This document shows, piece after piece, positions 29,531 through 39,226 of a stretch of 64,000 bases of DNA; the first letter of the stretch is position 1, and each line of letters begins with the position of its first letter. A model generated the notes under the pieces. It was not told where the DNA came from. It saw only the letters and a list, made by a program, of their open reading frames with translations, and searched no databases. The stretch is taken from NCBI RefSeq assembly GCF_021887715.1, contig NZ_JAIQXX010000011.1:1-64000 (forward strand), in the 5' to 3' direction. The translations under genes and the position numbers were made by a program. This DNA is from Winogradskyella immobilis. Its GTDB lineage: Bacteria > Bacteroidota > Bacteroidia > Flavobacteriales > Flavobacteriaceae.

Positions 29531-30442
29531 TTATACGATAATAGTTCTGCTATTTGCAATTTTTTCTTTTCCAGACTCAAAATAAAAGTCGATTCTACCA
29601 ACATATAAACCATAGCAACCTACTTGGTTAATCAGTACATTTTCATTATTACTATTACGCTCTATAGTTGGTTTTTTTAAAAATGTATGGGTATGACCAC
29701 CTATAATTAAGTCTATATCTTTTGTTTTTCTTGCCAATACTAAATCGCTAACTTTATTAGGACTGTTTTTATAATTATATCCTAAATGCGAAAGACAAAT
29801 AATTAAGTCACATTGTTCATCTTCTTTTAGAATTCTAGACATGTCTTGGGCTTTTTCTATAGGATCTAAATAGACTGTCTCTTTATACATTTTTTTATTG
29901 ACTAAACCTTCTAATTCAATCCCTAAACCAAATATGCCTATTTTAATGCCATCCTTTATAAAAATCTTATAAGGTTTAATATGTGTATCTAAAACGGTAT
30001 TTGAGAAATCATAATTAGCATTTACAAAATCGAATTTTGCGTTTGGTAATTGCGCATATAATCCATCAATACTATTGTCAAAATCATGGTTGCCTATAGT
30101 TGCTAAATCGTATTTTAACATACTCATTAACTTAAATTCTAGTTCGCCCCCATAATAATTGAAGTATGGAGTTCCTTGAAAAATATCACCAGCATCTAAT
30201 AATAAGGTATTCGAATTTTCTCTTCTTACATTTTCTATAAGAGTAGCACGCCTAGCGACTCCTCCTTTGTTTGCATTACGACCATCATTTGGGCCAAAAG
30301 GATCAATATGACTATGAACGTCGTTTGTATGCAGAATTGTTATTTTTTTTGTTTTTGCACTAAATGAAGACAAGGTTAATCCGCCTAGACCAATTAACGT
30401 ACCGGCAGCTGTTGTTTGTTGTAAAAATGTTCTACGTTTCAT
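29531..30442 (-). CDS. Exported metallophosphatase (5'-nucleotidase N-domain)
   Basis: A 303-residue calcineurin-like phosphoesterase with the metal motifs HTNDVHSH, AGDIFQGTP, GNHDFD and GGHTHTF. The N-terminus has a twin-arginine signal (KRRTFLQQ followed by a hydrophobic stretch to about 28), so export is probably by Tat. It corresponds to the N-terminal half of UshA-type 5'-nucleotidases, and the C-terminal half is encoded by the preceding gene 6 bp upstream. The two presumably act together on nucleotides in the periplasm. Confidence 0.9.
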   Translation of the reverse strand: MKRRTFLQQTTAAGTLIGLGGLTLSSFSAKTKKITILHTNDVHSHIDPFGPNDGRNANKGGVARRATLIENVRRENSNTLLLDAGDIFQGTPYFNYYGGELEFKLMSMLKYDLATIGNHDFDNSIDGLYAQLPNAKFDFVNANYDFSNTVLDTHIKPYKIFIKDGIKIGIFGLGIELEGLVNKKMYKETVYLDPIEKAQDMSRILKEDEQCDLIICLSHLGYNYKNSPNKVSDLVLARKTKDIDLIIGGHTHTFLKKPTIERNSNNENVLINQVGCYGLYVGRIDFYFESGKEKIANSRTIIV

Positions 30443-30448
30443 ATAGAT

Positions 30449-31207
30449 TTATTTCTTTAAACGAGTAAATCGATTATCTATAGTTGGACTAAGCGTGTCA
30501 ATTTTTTTAAAATGATCTATAAATAAATTTCTAAGTTTATAATCTAAGTTTTCAACACCTTCATTAGGTTTAAAAAAGGTCATTCGATCACCACCTTCAT
30601 ATAAAAAATCACTAGTAGCCACATAATAGGTTTTTGAATCGTCTATAGATTTACCATTGATAGAAGCTTCAGAAATATTGTAGTCTTGATCGAGTGTAAG
30701 CTTAAGTTTAGAAATTGGATGCGCCCTTTTTCTTTCAGCTAAAAAGCGAATCAACTCTTTTACCTTAATACCTTTCATTGCTATTATAACTACTTCATTA
30801 TCAAAAGGCATAATTTCATAAGCAGTTCTTGCAGAGATATTTCCTTTAGAAATAATAGCACGTATACCACCATGGTTTAACAAAACCATATCTATAGAGT
30901 TGCCAGTTCGTTTTTTAAAAATAGGATTGCTTTCTAAATAGACAGCATCAGCCATAAAATTACCTATAGCAGTGTTTAGTTCTCCATCAGTTTTAGAATA
31001 AGTGTCAGATGCATAGGCAAGAACGTTATCTAAATCTTTAGTAACACGTTCTCTAAAGGGTTTTATAAAAGCTTCTATATCTGTTTTACTTTCAATACTA
31101 TCACTAATAGAAATGCGTTGCCCTTCTATTTTATTTAAATGTACTTCGTTTTTACACGATAAAATAAAACCTAAGGCAGACCACAAAAGAAGATGTCTTA
31201 ACTTCAT
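30449..31207 (-). CDS. 5'-nucleotidase C-terminal domain lipoprotein
   Basis: A 252-residue protein with lipobox Cys18 (GFILSC), then the 5_nucleotid_C substrate-binding domain (VLLNHGGIRAIIS, YEIMPFDNEVV, VATSDFLYEGGD). It lacks the metallophosphatase half, which is the next gene. It is probably a periplasm-facing lipoprotein that provides nucleotide recognition. First gene of the pair; divergent from the DUF6913-like gene. Confidence 0.9.
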   Translation of the reverse strand: MKLRHLLLWSALGFILSCKNEVHLNKIEGQRISISDSIESKTDIEAFIKPFRERVTKDLDNVLAYASDTYSKTDGELNTAIGNFMADAVYLESNPIFKKRTGNSIDMVLLNHGGIRAIISKGNISARTAYEIMPFDNEVVIIAMKGIKVKELIRFLAERKRAHPISKLKLTLDQDYNISEASINGKSIDDSKTYYVATSDFLYEGGDRMTFFKPNEGVENLDYKLRNLFIDHFKKIDTLSPTIDNRFTRLKK

Positions 31208-31251
31208 CCAATAAGTTATGATTTGTTAACAATATAGTGCGCGTATTTTGT

Positions 31252-31259
31252 TAAATTTG
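31252..31259 (+). promoter_or_regulatory. -7 box of the DUF6913-like / dapA unit
   Basis: TAAATTTG fits TAnnTTTG and lies 18 nt before the ATG at 31278. TTG candidates upstream are at non-ideal spacing. Confidence 0.5.
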
Positions 31260-31277
31260 CACAAAGGTTAAAGGTAA

Positions 31278-31796
31278 ATGATTTTAAGAGCATTCAAAGA
31301 AAAATCAAACCAAAAATACATTAATAATTTATTAGCAACACGTAAAGCTAGTGTTAACGATAATAAAATTATAACTGTTGGAGTATTACTAAATGCTGAA
31401 GAATATGAGGACTTAGAAAATTTTAATATTTTTTTTAAATCCATGAATTTGAATTCTCCTAAACATAAAATTTTAATTTATTCAACATTAGATTCTGTAG
31501 TGCATAATCAATGGGATTCCTTTTTTGGACCAAAAGATATTGGTTGGAAAGGGAAGATAAAGAATATCGATTTACAATCTTTTATAGATGAAACTTACGA
31601 TGTGTTAATCTCGTATTATAAAGAAGATATATTAGAGTTAAATCAAGTAGTAGCGATGTCTAAAGCTAATTTTAAAGTAGGCATATCTAATGCAGATGAA
31701 CGTTTATATGATTTAATTATAGATGTAAAACCAAAACAGTTTCAACTGTTTAAAACCGAATTTGTAAAGTACTTAAACATTTTAAATAAACTATAA
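31278..31796 (+). CDS. Conserved flavobacterial protein (DUF6913-like)
   Basis: A 172-residue cytoplasmic protein without signal or helices in the membrane. The N-terminus (AFKEKSNQKYINNLLATRK) and the segments TVGVLLNAEEYED and FDLI-like end resemble a flavobacterial family I recall as DUF6913, found beside dapA. The function is unknown. It lies 6 bp before dapA, so the two are co-transcribed. Confidence 0.72.
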   Translation: MILRAFKEKSNQKYINNLLATRKASVNDNKIITVGVLLNAEEYEDLENFNIFFKSMNLNSPKHKILIYSTLDSVVHNQWDSFFGPKDIGWKGKIKNIDLQSFIDETYDVLISYYKEDILELNQVVAMSKANFKVGISNADERLYDLIIDVKPKQFQLFKTEFVKYLNILNKL

Positions 31797-31802
31797 ATTG
31801 CA

Positions 31803-32687
31803 ATGACCAAATTTGTTGGCACTGGTGTAGCATTAATTACACCTTTTAATGAGGACTTATCAATAGATTTTGAAGCCTTATCTAGATTAGTAGAGTATAA
31901 TATTAATAATGGAACAGATTACTTAGTGATTAGTGGTACTACAGGTGAGAGTGTTACCATTACTAAGGAAGAAAAAAAGAAAATTGTTAGTCATATTGTA
32001 ACTGTCAACAATGGGAGAGTTCCTTTAGTATTAGGGATTGGTGGTAATAATACTGCTGCAGTTATAGAAGAGATTAATACAACAGATTTATCTCAAATAG
32101 ATGCTATTCTATCTGTTTCTCCATATTATAGTAAGCCAACTCAAAAAGGTATATATCAACATTTTAAAGCTATATCTGCGATAGCTCCAAAACCAATTAT
32201 CTTGTATAACGTACCAGGCAGAACGTCTTCTAATATGTTGCCAGAAACAACGCTGCGTTTAGCTAAAGATTTTGAAAATATTATAGCAGTTAAAGAAGCG
32301 AAAGGCGATGTTTCTCAATATTTACAATTAATTAAAAATAAACCAGAAGGATTTCATATTATTTCTGGAGATGATGATTTAGCTTTAACTGTTGCTTTGG
32401 CAGGAGGATCAGGTGTTATATCAGTTATTGGTCAAGCACTTCCAAAAGAGTTTTCACAAATGATTAGAAATGGTATCGCAGGCAAATCTAAAAAAGCATA
32501 CGAAACACATTTCTCATTAATGGAAATTACAAGTTTAATCTTCTCTGAAAATAATCCTGCAGGTATTAAATCTGTACTTAATGCATTGAATATTAGTAGT
32601 GCATATGTGAGATTGCCTTTGGTTGAAGCGACTTCAGAGTTGGACAAAAAGATTAAAAACGCGTTAAATACTTTAGAAATAAGTTAA
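31803..32687 (+). CDS. dapA: 4-hydroxy-tetrahydrodipicolinate synthase
   Basis: Condenses pyruvate with aspartate semialdehyde at the head of the diaminopimelate/lysine pathway. The 294-residue TIM barrel has the Schiff-base Lys164 (AVKEAKGD), Tyr135 (LYNVPGR) and the pyruvate-binding SGTTGE loop. Full length. Together with dapF at 13157 it gives two separated dap genes in this window. Confidence 0.96.
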   Translation: MTKFVGTGVALITPFNEDLSIDFEALSRLVEYNINNGTDYLVISGTTGESVTITKEEKKKIVSHIVTVNNGRVPLVLGIGGNNTAAVIEEINTTDLSQIDAILSVSPYYSKPTQKGIYQHFKAISAIAPKPIILYNVPGRTSSNMLPETTLRLAKDFENIIAVKEAKGDVSQYLQLIKNKPEGFHIISGDDDLALTVALAGGSGVISVIGQALPKEFSQMIRNGIAGKSKKAYETHFSLMEITSLIFSENNPAGIKSVLNALNISSAYVRLPLVEATSELDKKIKNALNTLEIS

Positions 32688-32770
32688 ACTTATTTTAATT
32701 TAAGAATTTAAGTAGAATCTACTGTTATTTTAGCTTATAATATTTGTTTTTAAAATCCGTTAATAATGCA

Positions 32771-32778
32771 TACTTTTG
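32771..32778 (+). promoter_or_regulatory. bamD operon -7 box
   Basis: TACTTTTG fits TAnnTTTG. It overlaps the frame of an in-frame upstream ATG (32766), so that ATG cannot be on this transcript, which supports initiation at 32796. A TTTG at 32743 lies at somewhat long spacing. Confidence 0.5.
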
Positions 32779-32795
32779 CTCCCTGTTTAAAATTT

Positions 32796-33605
32796 ATGAA
32801 AAAAGTAATTTATATACTACTACCATTAATTTTGTTATCGTCTTGTAATGATTTTCAAAAAGCATTTAAGTCAGATGATATTGCATTGAAGTTTGAAAAG
32901 GGAACAGAATTGTTTGATGCTGGAGAATGGAAGAAAGCAAATCGATTGTTTGAACAGATTGTACCCAATTATAGAGGTAAGCCACAAGCAGAAAAATTAT
33001 TGTATATGCATGCAATGAGTTTTTATAAAACAGAGAAGTATTTTATTTCTGGTTATCAGTTTGAGCGCTTTGCAAGCTCATATCCAAATAGTGAAAAACA
33101 AGAAGAAGCGGCATTTTTATCTGCAAAAAGTTATTATTATGAATCTCCTATATATTCTAAAGCCCAAGAAGAAACAACAAAAGCTTTAGAAAAGTTGCAG
33201 ATATTTATTAATTCGTTTCCAAATTCAGAATATCTGACAGAGGCAAATCAACTTATTAAAGAACTCGACTTTAAATTAGAAAAGAAAGCTTTTGAAGTAG
33301 CTAAACAATATAATAGAATATACGATTATAAGGCATCAATAAAATCTTTTAATAATTTTCTATTAGATTTTCCAGGGTCAGAATTACATAAAGATGCAAT
33401 GTATTACAGATTTTTAGCATCATATAATTTAGCTACTAATAGTATTGATGCTCTAAAAGAAGAACGTATTCAAGAAGCAGTAAATTACTATAACATATTT
33501 AAAAAAAATTACCCCAATTCAGAATATTTAAAAACGGCTGATGACTTAAAGAAAGATTTAGAAACAACAACATCAGTAACAGTTGCAAATAATACAAAAA
33601 GTTAA
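32796..33605 (+). CDS. bamD: Outer membrane assembly lipoprotein BamD
   Basis: Essential lipoprotein of the BAM complex that inserts beta-barrel proteins into the outer membrane. From the ATG at 32796 it has 269 residues, with signal and lipobox (LILLSSC) and five tetratricopeptide-like repeats (RANRLFEQIVPNYRGKP-like pattern, SGYQFERFASSYPNSEKQEEA, INSFPNSEYL). First gene of a plus-strand run with rpoZ, coaBC, DUF4835 and recN. Confidence 0.92.
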   Translation: MKKVIYILLPLILLSSCNDFQKAFKSDDIALKFEKGTELFDAGEWKKANRLFEQIVPNYRGKPQAEKLLYMHAMSFYKTEKYFISGYQFERFASSYPNSEKQEEAAFLSAKSYYYESPIYSKAQEETTKALEKLQIFINSFPNSEYLTEANQLIKELDFKLEKKAFEVAKQYNRIYDYKASIKSFNNFLLDFPGSELHKDAMYYRFLASYNLATNSIDALKEERIQEAVNYYNIFKKNYPNSEYLKTADDLKKDLETTTSVTVANNTKS

Positions 33606-33616
33606 TTATTATACTA

Positions 33617-33946
33617 ATGGATTTAAAAAAGACAGACGCACCAGTATCTAGCGTTACTTACAACAGAAACGAAATAGATGCACAAACAGGAAATATATAC
33701 GAAGCTATTTCTGTTATTGCAAAACGTGCCGAACAAATTAACACAGATATAAGAAGAGAGCTTGTCGATAAACTTGAAGAGTTTGCTACTTATAATGATA
33801 GTTTGGAGGAAATTTTTGAAAACAAAGAACAAATTGAAGTATCTAAGTTTTACGAAAAATTACCTAAACCACATGCTTTAGCAGTTAAAGAGTGGTTAGA
33901 TGAAAAAATATACCATAGAAATACTGAGGATACAACTCAGGAATAA
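33617..33946 (+). CDS. rpoZ: RNA polymerase omega subunit
   Basis: A 109-residue omega subunit of the Bacteroidota type. The NIYEAISVIAKRAEQIN segment (27-43) corresponds to the omega helix that embraces beta prime. The following KLPKPHALAVKEWLDEKI segment is phylum-typical. It promotes RNA polymerase assembly. It lies 11 bp after bamD and 6 bp before coaBC. Confidence 0.88.
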   Translation: MDLKKTDAPVSSVTYNRNEIDAQTGNIYEAISVIAKRAEQINTDIRRELVDKLEEFATYNDSLEEIFENKEQIEVSKFYEKLPKPHALAVKEWLDEKIYHRNTEDTTQE

Positions 33947-33952
33947 CACTCA

Positions 33953-35164
33953 ATGTCTATTCTAAAAGACAAAAACATTCTTCTAGGCATAACCGCAGGT
34001 ATTGCTGCATACAAAACAGCAAGTCTAATAAGATTATTTATAAAAGCAGGTGCCAACATTAAAGTAGTGATGACACCTGCTTCTAAGGATTTTATAACCC
34101 CTTTAACACTTTCAACACTTTCTAAAAACCCAGTCTATTCTTCCTTTACTAATGAAGAAGATGATAATGCTGTATGGAATAATCATGTAGATTTAGGGTT
34201 ATGGGCAGACTTATTTGTAATAGCTCCTGCTACAGCAAACACGTTATCCAAAATGGCAAATGGTGTTTGTGATAACCTTTTAATGGCAACTTACCTATCT
34301 GCTAAATGTCCTGTATATTTTGCGCCAGCCATGGATTTAGATATGTATAAGCATGAGAGTACTAAAAATTCATTTTTAAAACTAAATGAATTTGGAAATA
34401 TAATGATACCCGCAACTCGCGGTGAATTAGCAAGTGGTTTAGTTGGTGAAGGTCGTATGGCAGAACCAGAGGATATAATCGATTTTATTGAGAACGATGT
34501 TTTAAACAAACTACCACTAAAAGGAAAAAAAATATTAATCACAGCAGGTCCGACGTACGAGGCTATTGACCCTGTTCGTTTTATCGGAAATCACTCTAGC
34601 GGCAAAATGGGTTTTGAAATAGCTAATGCAGCAGCTAATCTTGGTGCTGAGGTTGTATTAGTTTCTGGGCCTACGCAACAAACGATTAAGCATAGTTTAA
34701 TTAATATTAAACCAGTTGTAAGTGCGCAAAGTATGTATGATGAGGTTCATAAATATTATAAAAATATTGATATAGCAATACTTTCCGCGGCTGTTGCCGA
34801 TTATAAACCTAAACATGTTGCTGAGAATAAAATAAAAAAGAAAACTTCTACGTTTACTGTTGAGTTAGAAAAAACAAAAGATATTTTAAAATCTCTTGGG
34901 GAACAAAAAACAAATCAGCTTTTAGTTGGTTTTGCCTTAGAAACTAATAATGAATTAGAAAATGCCAAAGGAAAATTAAATTCTAAAAACTTAGATATAA
35001 TTGTTTTAAATTCGTTGAAAGATAAAGGTGCTGGTTTTGGAGTATCCACAAATAAAGTTACATTTATAACTAAATCTAACGAAATTATAGAAAACGACCT
35101 TAAATCTAAAGCTGAAGTAGCTAATGATTTAATGCAATTAATATTAAAAAAACTAGATGCGTAA
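33953..35164 (+). CDS. coaBC: Phosphopantothenoylcysteine decarboxylase / synthetase
   Basis: A bifunctional coenzyme A enzyme of 403 residues. The N-terminal flavoprotein CoaC half contains the active-site NNHVDLGLWAD, CDNLL and PAMDLDMY. The C-terminal CoaB half has GPTYEAIDPVRFIGNHSSGKMG and SAAVADYKP. Together with coaE (41197) it gives two CoA steps in the window. Its end overlaps the DUF4835 gene by 8 bp. Confidence 0.96.
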   Translation: MSILKDKNILLGITAGIAAYKTASLIRLFIKAGANIKVVMTPASKDFITPLTLSTLSKNPVYSSFTNEEDDNAVWNNHVDLGLWADLFVIAPATANTLSKMANGVCDNLLMATYLSAKCPVYFAPAMDLDMYKHESTKNSFLKLNEFGNIMIPATRGELASGLVGEGRMAEPEDIIDFIENDVLNKLPLKGKKILITAGPTYEAIDPVRFIGNHSSGKMGFEIANAAANLGAEVVLVSGPTQQTIKHSLINIKPVVSAQSMYDEVHKYYKNIDIAILSAAVADYKPKHVAENKIKKKTSTFTVELEKTKDILKSLGEQKTNQLLVGFALETNNELENAKGKLNSKNLDIIVLNSLKDKGAGFGVSTNKVTFITKSNEIIENDLKSKAEVANDLMQLILKKLDA

Positions 35165-36044
35165 ACTTACTTTATTATTTGTATTACTATTAACTTCGGT
35201 TATATCTGCACAAGAGTTAAATTGTACAGTTACAGTTGTAGCTCAGCAAACAGGTAACGATAATAATGTTGTTTTTAGAACATTAGAACGTCAACTTACG
35301 GAGTTTATAAATAATACGCAGTGGACTAATAAAAAGTTTTCACCTCAAGAGCGTATAAACTGTAGTTTTGTTATTAATGTACTCAATCATAGTAACGATG
35401 CATTTTCTACAACTTTACAGATACAATCATCTCGCCCAATATTTAATTCATCATACAGTTCAACAACATATGCCTTTAATGACGAAGATTTTGATTTTCA
35501 ATATTTAGAATTTCAAAATTTAGTATTTAATCCAAATCAATTTGAGTCTAATTTAGTTTCGGTATTAACATTTCATATTTATATGATTTTAGGTTTAGAT
35601 GCAGATTCTTTTAAGCTTAATGGAGGTGATGAATATTATAGAATAGCACAGACTATCACTAACTATTCTCAACAAGGGAATGTGGCAGGCTGGAGATTAG
35701 AAGATGGTCTTCAAAGCCGATTTGCATTGATTGATAATATTTTATCTCCTACATTTAAAGAGTTTAGGACAGCTTTTTATAATTATCATCTTAAAGGATT
35801 AGATATTATGAATTCTTCGCCTAAAAAAGGTAAAGAGGAAATAAGTAAGGTGGTTAATGAACTCCAGCCCATGCATAATCGTAGGCCAAACTCGTTTTTA
35901 ATGCGAGTTTTCTTTGATGCCAAAGCAAATGAAATTGCCGATATTTTTAAAGGTGGACCAAGTATTAATATTACTCAAACAGTTGACCTACTCAATAGAA
36001 TAGCACCACTGCATTCCTCTAAATGGAGGCAAATAAAATTCTAA
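35157..36044 (+). CDS. DUF4835 family exported protein
   Basis: A 295-residue protein with a signal peptide (1-19, cleavage after ISAQ). It has family motifs such as ELNCTV near the mature N-terminus, NNTQWT, INCSF and a conserved C-terminal WRQIKF end. It overlaps coaBC by 8 bp and precedes recN, an order recurrent in Bacteroidota. The function is unknown; the signal implies the periplasm or outer membrane. Confidence 0.85.
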   Translation: MRKLTLLFVLLLTSVISAQELNCTVTVVAQQTGNDNNVVFRTLERQLTEFINNTQWTNKKFSPQERINCSFVINVLNHSNDAFSTTLQIQSSRPIFNSSYSSTTYAFNDEDFDFQYLEFQNLVFNPNQFESNLVSVLTFHIYMILGLDADSFKLNGGDEYYRIAQTITNYSQQGNVAGWRLEDGLQSRFALIDNILSPTFKEFRTAFYNYHLKGLDIMNSSPKKGKEEISKVVNELQPMHNRRPNSFLMRVFFDAKANEIADIFKGGPSINITQTVDLLNRIAPLHSSKWRQIKF

Positions 36045-36120
36045 TTATCCTTTCTATAGATTTGTTTATTTTTATAAACTACAATGCGTAGCTTTGTAAT
36101 GGTTTTAAAATTTACATAAG

Positions 36121-37773
36121 GTGTTAACAGGCTTAAGTATTAAAAATTATGCACTGATTGATGAGCTTCAAGTTTCATTCAATAATGGGTTGTCTATTAT
36201 TACAGGAGAAACCGGAGCTGGTAAATCTATTTTGTTAGGCGGCTTATCTTTAGTTTTAGGAAAACGCGCAGATTTAAGTCAAATAAATGATAAATCTAAA
36301 AAGTGTGTTATAGAAGCTGTTTTTGATATTGCCAATTATGACCTTAAACTTATTTTTGAAGAAAAAGATTTTGATTACGAACCGCAAACTATTATTAGAA
36401 GAGAAATTTTGCCTTCAGGTAAATCTAGAGCGTTTGTTAATGATACACCAGTTACATTAGAGAACTTAGTTTTTGTTAGTGGTTATCTATTAGATATACA
36501 TTCCCAGCATCAAACCCGACAATTAATTGGTGATAGTTATCAATTTATGGTTATAGATGCTTTGGCTAATAATAAAACCCTGTTAAAGGAATATTCTACG
36601 CTTTTACTTAATTATAAATCTATAGAACGGCGAGTTAAAGATTTAGAGCAATCTATGATTGATGCTAAAAAAGAATATGATTATAATCAATTTCTGTTTA
36701 ATGAACTTAATGATGCACAGTTAAAATCTGACGAATTAGAAGATTTAGAAACACAATTTGAGCAATTAAATAATGTTGAAATTATAAGCGAAACATTGAG
36801 TTTAACAAAATCACTTCTAAATAATGAAGATATAGGTATTGTAGATAAACTAAATGAGGTAAAGCGTGCTTTAAATAGAATAAACGATTTTAATAAAGAT
36901 TACAAATCTGTTGAAGAACGTATTAATAGTGTTGCTATAGAATTAGATGATATTCTTATAGAATTAGATGTTTTTGAAGAGAACTTATCATCTGACCCTG
37001 AAGAACTAGAAAAGGTGAATCAAAAGCTTCAAACCATTAATAATTTATTGCATAAACATTCGGTATTAGAAGTTTCAGATTTAATATTAATTAGAGATGA
37101 TTTAAATCAAAAAATTTCAATTACTGAAAATCTTGATGATACTATAACAGAAGCAACAGCAGAGCTAGGAATTATTAAAACTCAATTGAAAAATATAAGT
37201 TCCAAGATTAGTGTTAATAGACAGGAAGTTATACCAAAGTTCACTAAAAATCTTGAAACAATTCTTTCAGAATTAGGAATGCCTAATGCCAAATTCAATA
37301 TTGTAATAGAAAAAACAGAAAACTTTAAAGCTAACGGAATGGATGACCTCCAATTCTTGTTTATGGCTAACAAAGGTTCTCAATTTACAGAACTTAAAAA
37401 AGCAGCTTCTGGTGGTGAACTATCTCGTATAATGTTAGCCATTAAATCTATTTTGGCAAACTACATTAAATTACCAACACTTATGTTTGATGAAATAGAT
37501 ACCGGAGTTTCTGGTGAAATATCAAATAAAATGGGTGAGATTATGAAGTTAATGAGTAAAAATATGCAAGTATTTACTATTACACATTTACCACAAATAG
37601 CATCAAAAGGGGATTGGCATTTTAAAGTCTATAAAACCGATGTAGATGAGGTAACTCATACACAAATGAAAGCACTAAACTATGACGAACGTGTGGTAGA
37701 AATAGCACAAATGCTAGGTGGACTTAATGTGTCGGATTCTGCTTTAGCACACGCAAAGCAATTATTGAATTAA
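36121..37773 (+). CDS. recN: DNA repair protein RecN
   Basis: An SMC-like ATPase acting in double-strand-break repair. The 550-residue protein has Walker A GETGAGKS (29-36), a long coiled coil (about 160-380), the ABC signature ASGGELSRIMLA and Walker B LMFDEIDTGVSG. It starts with GTG (MLTGLSIKNYALI matches the family N-terminus). Full length. Confidence 0.95.
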   Translation: MLTGLSIKNYALIDELQVSFNNGLSIITGETGAGKSILLGGLSLVLGKRADLSQINDKSKKCVIEAVFDIANYDLKLIFEEKDFDYEPQTIIRREILPSGKSRAFVNDTPVTLENLVFVSGYLLDIHSQHQTRQLIGDSYQFMVIDALANNKTLLKEYSTLLLNYKSIERRVKDLEQSMIDAKKEYDYNQFLFNELNDAQLKSDELEDLETQFEQLNNVEIISETLSLTKSLLNNEDIGIVDKLNEVKRALNRINDFNKDYKSVEERINSVAIELDDILIELDVFEENLSSDPEELEKVNQKLQTINNLLHKHSVLEVSDLILIRDDLNQKISITENLDDTITEATAELGIIKTQLKNISSKISVNRQEVIPKFTKNLETILSELGMPNAKFNIVIEKTENFKANGMDDLQFLFMANKGSQFTELKKAASGGELSRIMLAIKSILANYIKLPTLMFDEIDTGVSGEISNKMGEIMKLMSKNMQVFTITHLPQIASKGDWHFKVYKTDVDEVTHTQMKALNYDERVVEIAQMLGGLNVSDSALAHAKQLLN

Positions 37774-37776
37774 TGG

Positions 37777-37784
37777 TATATTTG
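37777..37784 (+). promoter_or_regulatory. -7 box before the TPR / fabI genes
   Basis: TATATTTG matches the consensus exactly and lies in the 34-bp gap between recN and the TPR gene, 23 nt before its ATG. It may drive a separate TPR-fabI transcript. Confidence 0.5.
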
Positions 37785-37807
37785 ATGTTTATTCACAATT
37801 TAAAATT

Positions 37808-38317
37808 ATGAATCATATAGAAGATTTATTTTTCGAAGCAGATTCATTACTTAGTGATGATAAAGTAATAGAATCTAAAAATTTACTGTTAGAAATCCTT
37901 GCAGATAGTCCTGATTATGGTAAAGCTCATAATCATTTGGGATGGATATACCATTACAAATTAGTTGATTTTAATAAAGCTGAAAAGCATTATAAACTTG
38001 CTTTAAAGTATAGTAAAGGATATTATGCTAGTTTTTCTAACTATTCATATTTTTTAATTGATAGAAATGACTATGATGAGATGCTTAAATTTGGTTCTGA
38101 AGCATTAAAAGTAAAAGAAGCAGATATAGGTTTAATATATAATCAAATGGCTAAATCCTATGAGCTTAAATTTCAATTAATGAATGTATATAATTTTTAT
38201 AAAAAGGCTAAAATGAGTTGTACAGCAGCTAATTATATTGAAGAAATTAATTCATCAATGCACAGGGTACGTGAAAAAATGAGTTTCTTTGAAAAACTAA
38301 CAATAATATTTAAATAA
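37808..38317 (+). CDS. Tetratricopeptide repeat protein
   Basis: A 169-residue cytoplasmic protein built of about four TPR-like helix pairs (YGKAHNHLGWIYHYKLVDFN, AEKHYKLALKYSKGYYASF). It is probably a protein-interaction scaffold and no partner can be named. It lies 6 bp before fabI and shares its transcript. Confidence 0.8.
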   Translation: MNHIEDLFFEADSLLSDDKVIESKNLLLEILADSPDYGKAHNHLGWIYHYKLVDFNKAEKHYKLALKYSKGYYASFSNYSYFLIDRNDYDEMLKFGSEALKVKEADIGLIYNQMAKSYELKFQLMNVYNFYKKAKMSCTAANYIEEINSSMHRVREKMSFFEKLTIIFK

Positions 38318-38323
38318 TATAAA

Positions 38324-39145
38324 ATGTCATATAATTTACTAAAAGGAAAAAAAGGAATCATATTTGGGGCATTAGACTCAAACTCTATCGCATGGAAAAC
38401 AGCAGAACGTGTGCATGAAGAAGGTGGTGAATTTGTATTAACAAATGCACCAATTGCTATGCGTATGGGGCAAATTAACGAATTGGCTGAAAAAACAGGA
38501 TCACAGATTATTCCTGCAGATGCAACTTCTGAAGAAGATTTACAAAACCTTGTAGAGCAATCTATGGAAATCTTAGGAGGTAAAATAGATTTTGTTTTAC
38601 ATTCAATAGGTATGTCTGTTAATGTACGTAAAGGAAGACCTTATACAGATCAAAAATACGATTGGACACAAAAAGGAACAGATGTTTCTGCAATGTCATT
38701 TCATAAAGTAATGCAAACACTATATAAAGCAGACGCAATGAACGAATGGGGTAGCATTGTTGCATTAACATATATGGCTGCACAGCGTGTTTTTCCAGAC
38801 TATAATGACATGGCAGATAACAAAGCATATTTAGAAAGTATTGCCCGTAGTTTTGGTTATTTCTTTGGTAAGGATAAAAAAGTGCGTGTTAATACTATAT
38901 CTCAATCTCCAACGCCAACAACGGCAGGTCAAGGTGTAAAAGGATTTGATGGTTTTATTTCTTATGCAGAAAAAATGTCGCCATTAGGTAATGCAACAGC
39001 ATTAGACTGTGCAAATTATACAGTGACACTATTTAGTGATTTAACAAAACGCGTAACACTTCAAAATTTATATAATGATGGAGGTTTTAGTAATATGGGA
39101 GTAAGTGATGCAGTAATGGATGCTTTTGTAAGCGCTAATGAATAA
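38324..39145 (+). CDS. fabI: Enoyl-ACP reductase (NADH)
   Basis: Catalyses the last reduction of fatty acid elongation. The 273-residue short-chain dehydrogenase has the FabI N-terminus (LLKGKKGIIFGALDSNSIAW) and the Tyr-x6-Lys catalytic pattern around YNDMADNKAYLES. Full length. A terminator follows. Confidence 0.95.
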   Translation: MSYNLLKGKKGIIFGALDSNSIAWKTAERVHEEGGEFVLTNAPIAMRMGQINELAEKTGSQIIPADATSEEDLQNLVEQSMEILGGKIDFVLHSIGMSVNVRKGRPYTDQKYDWTQKGTDVSAMSFHKVMQTLYKADAMNEWGSIVALTYMAAQRVFPDYNDMADNKAYLESIARSFGYFFGKDKKVRVNTISQSPTPTTAGQGVKGFDGFISYAEKMSPLGNATALDCANYTVTLFSDLTKRVTLQNLYNDGGFSNMGVSDAVMDAFVSANE

Positions 39146-39165
39146 TCTAGATTAACAATAATTAT

Positions 39166-39205
39166 AAAAGCCACCTAGATTTTAATTTGGTGGCTTTTCT
39201 TTTTT
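39166..39205 (+). terminator. fabI terminator
   Basis: Arms AAAAGCCACC (39166-39175) and GGTGGCTTTT (39189-39198) with a 13-nt loop are followed by a T run, 20 nt after the fabI stop codon. Confidence 0.88.
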
Positions 39206-39213
39206 GGATTAGT

Positions 39214-39221
39214 TACATTTG
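39214..39221 (+). promoter_or_regulatory. Glycosyltransferase -7 box, apparently leaderless
   Basis: TACATTTG fits TAnnTTTG and ends 5 nt before the ATG at 39227, between the fabI terminator and the gene. Transcription would begin at the start codon or immediately before it. Confidence 0.55.
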
Positions 39222-39226
39222 TAGAA

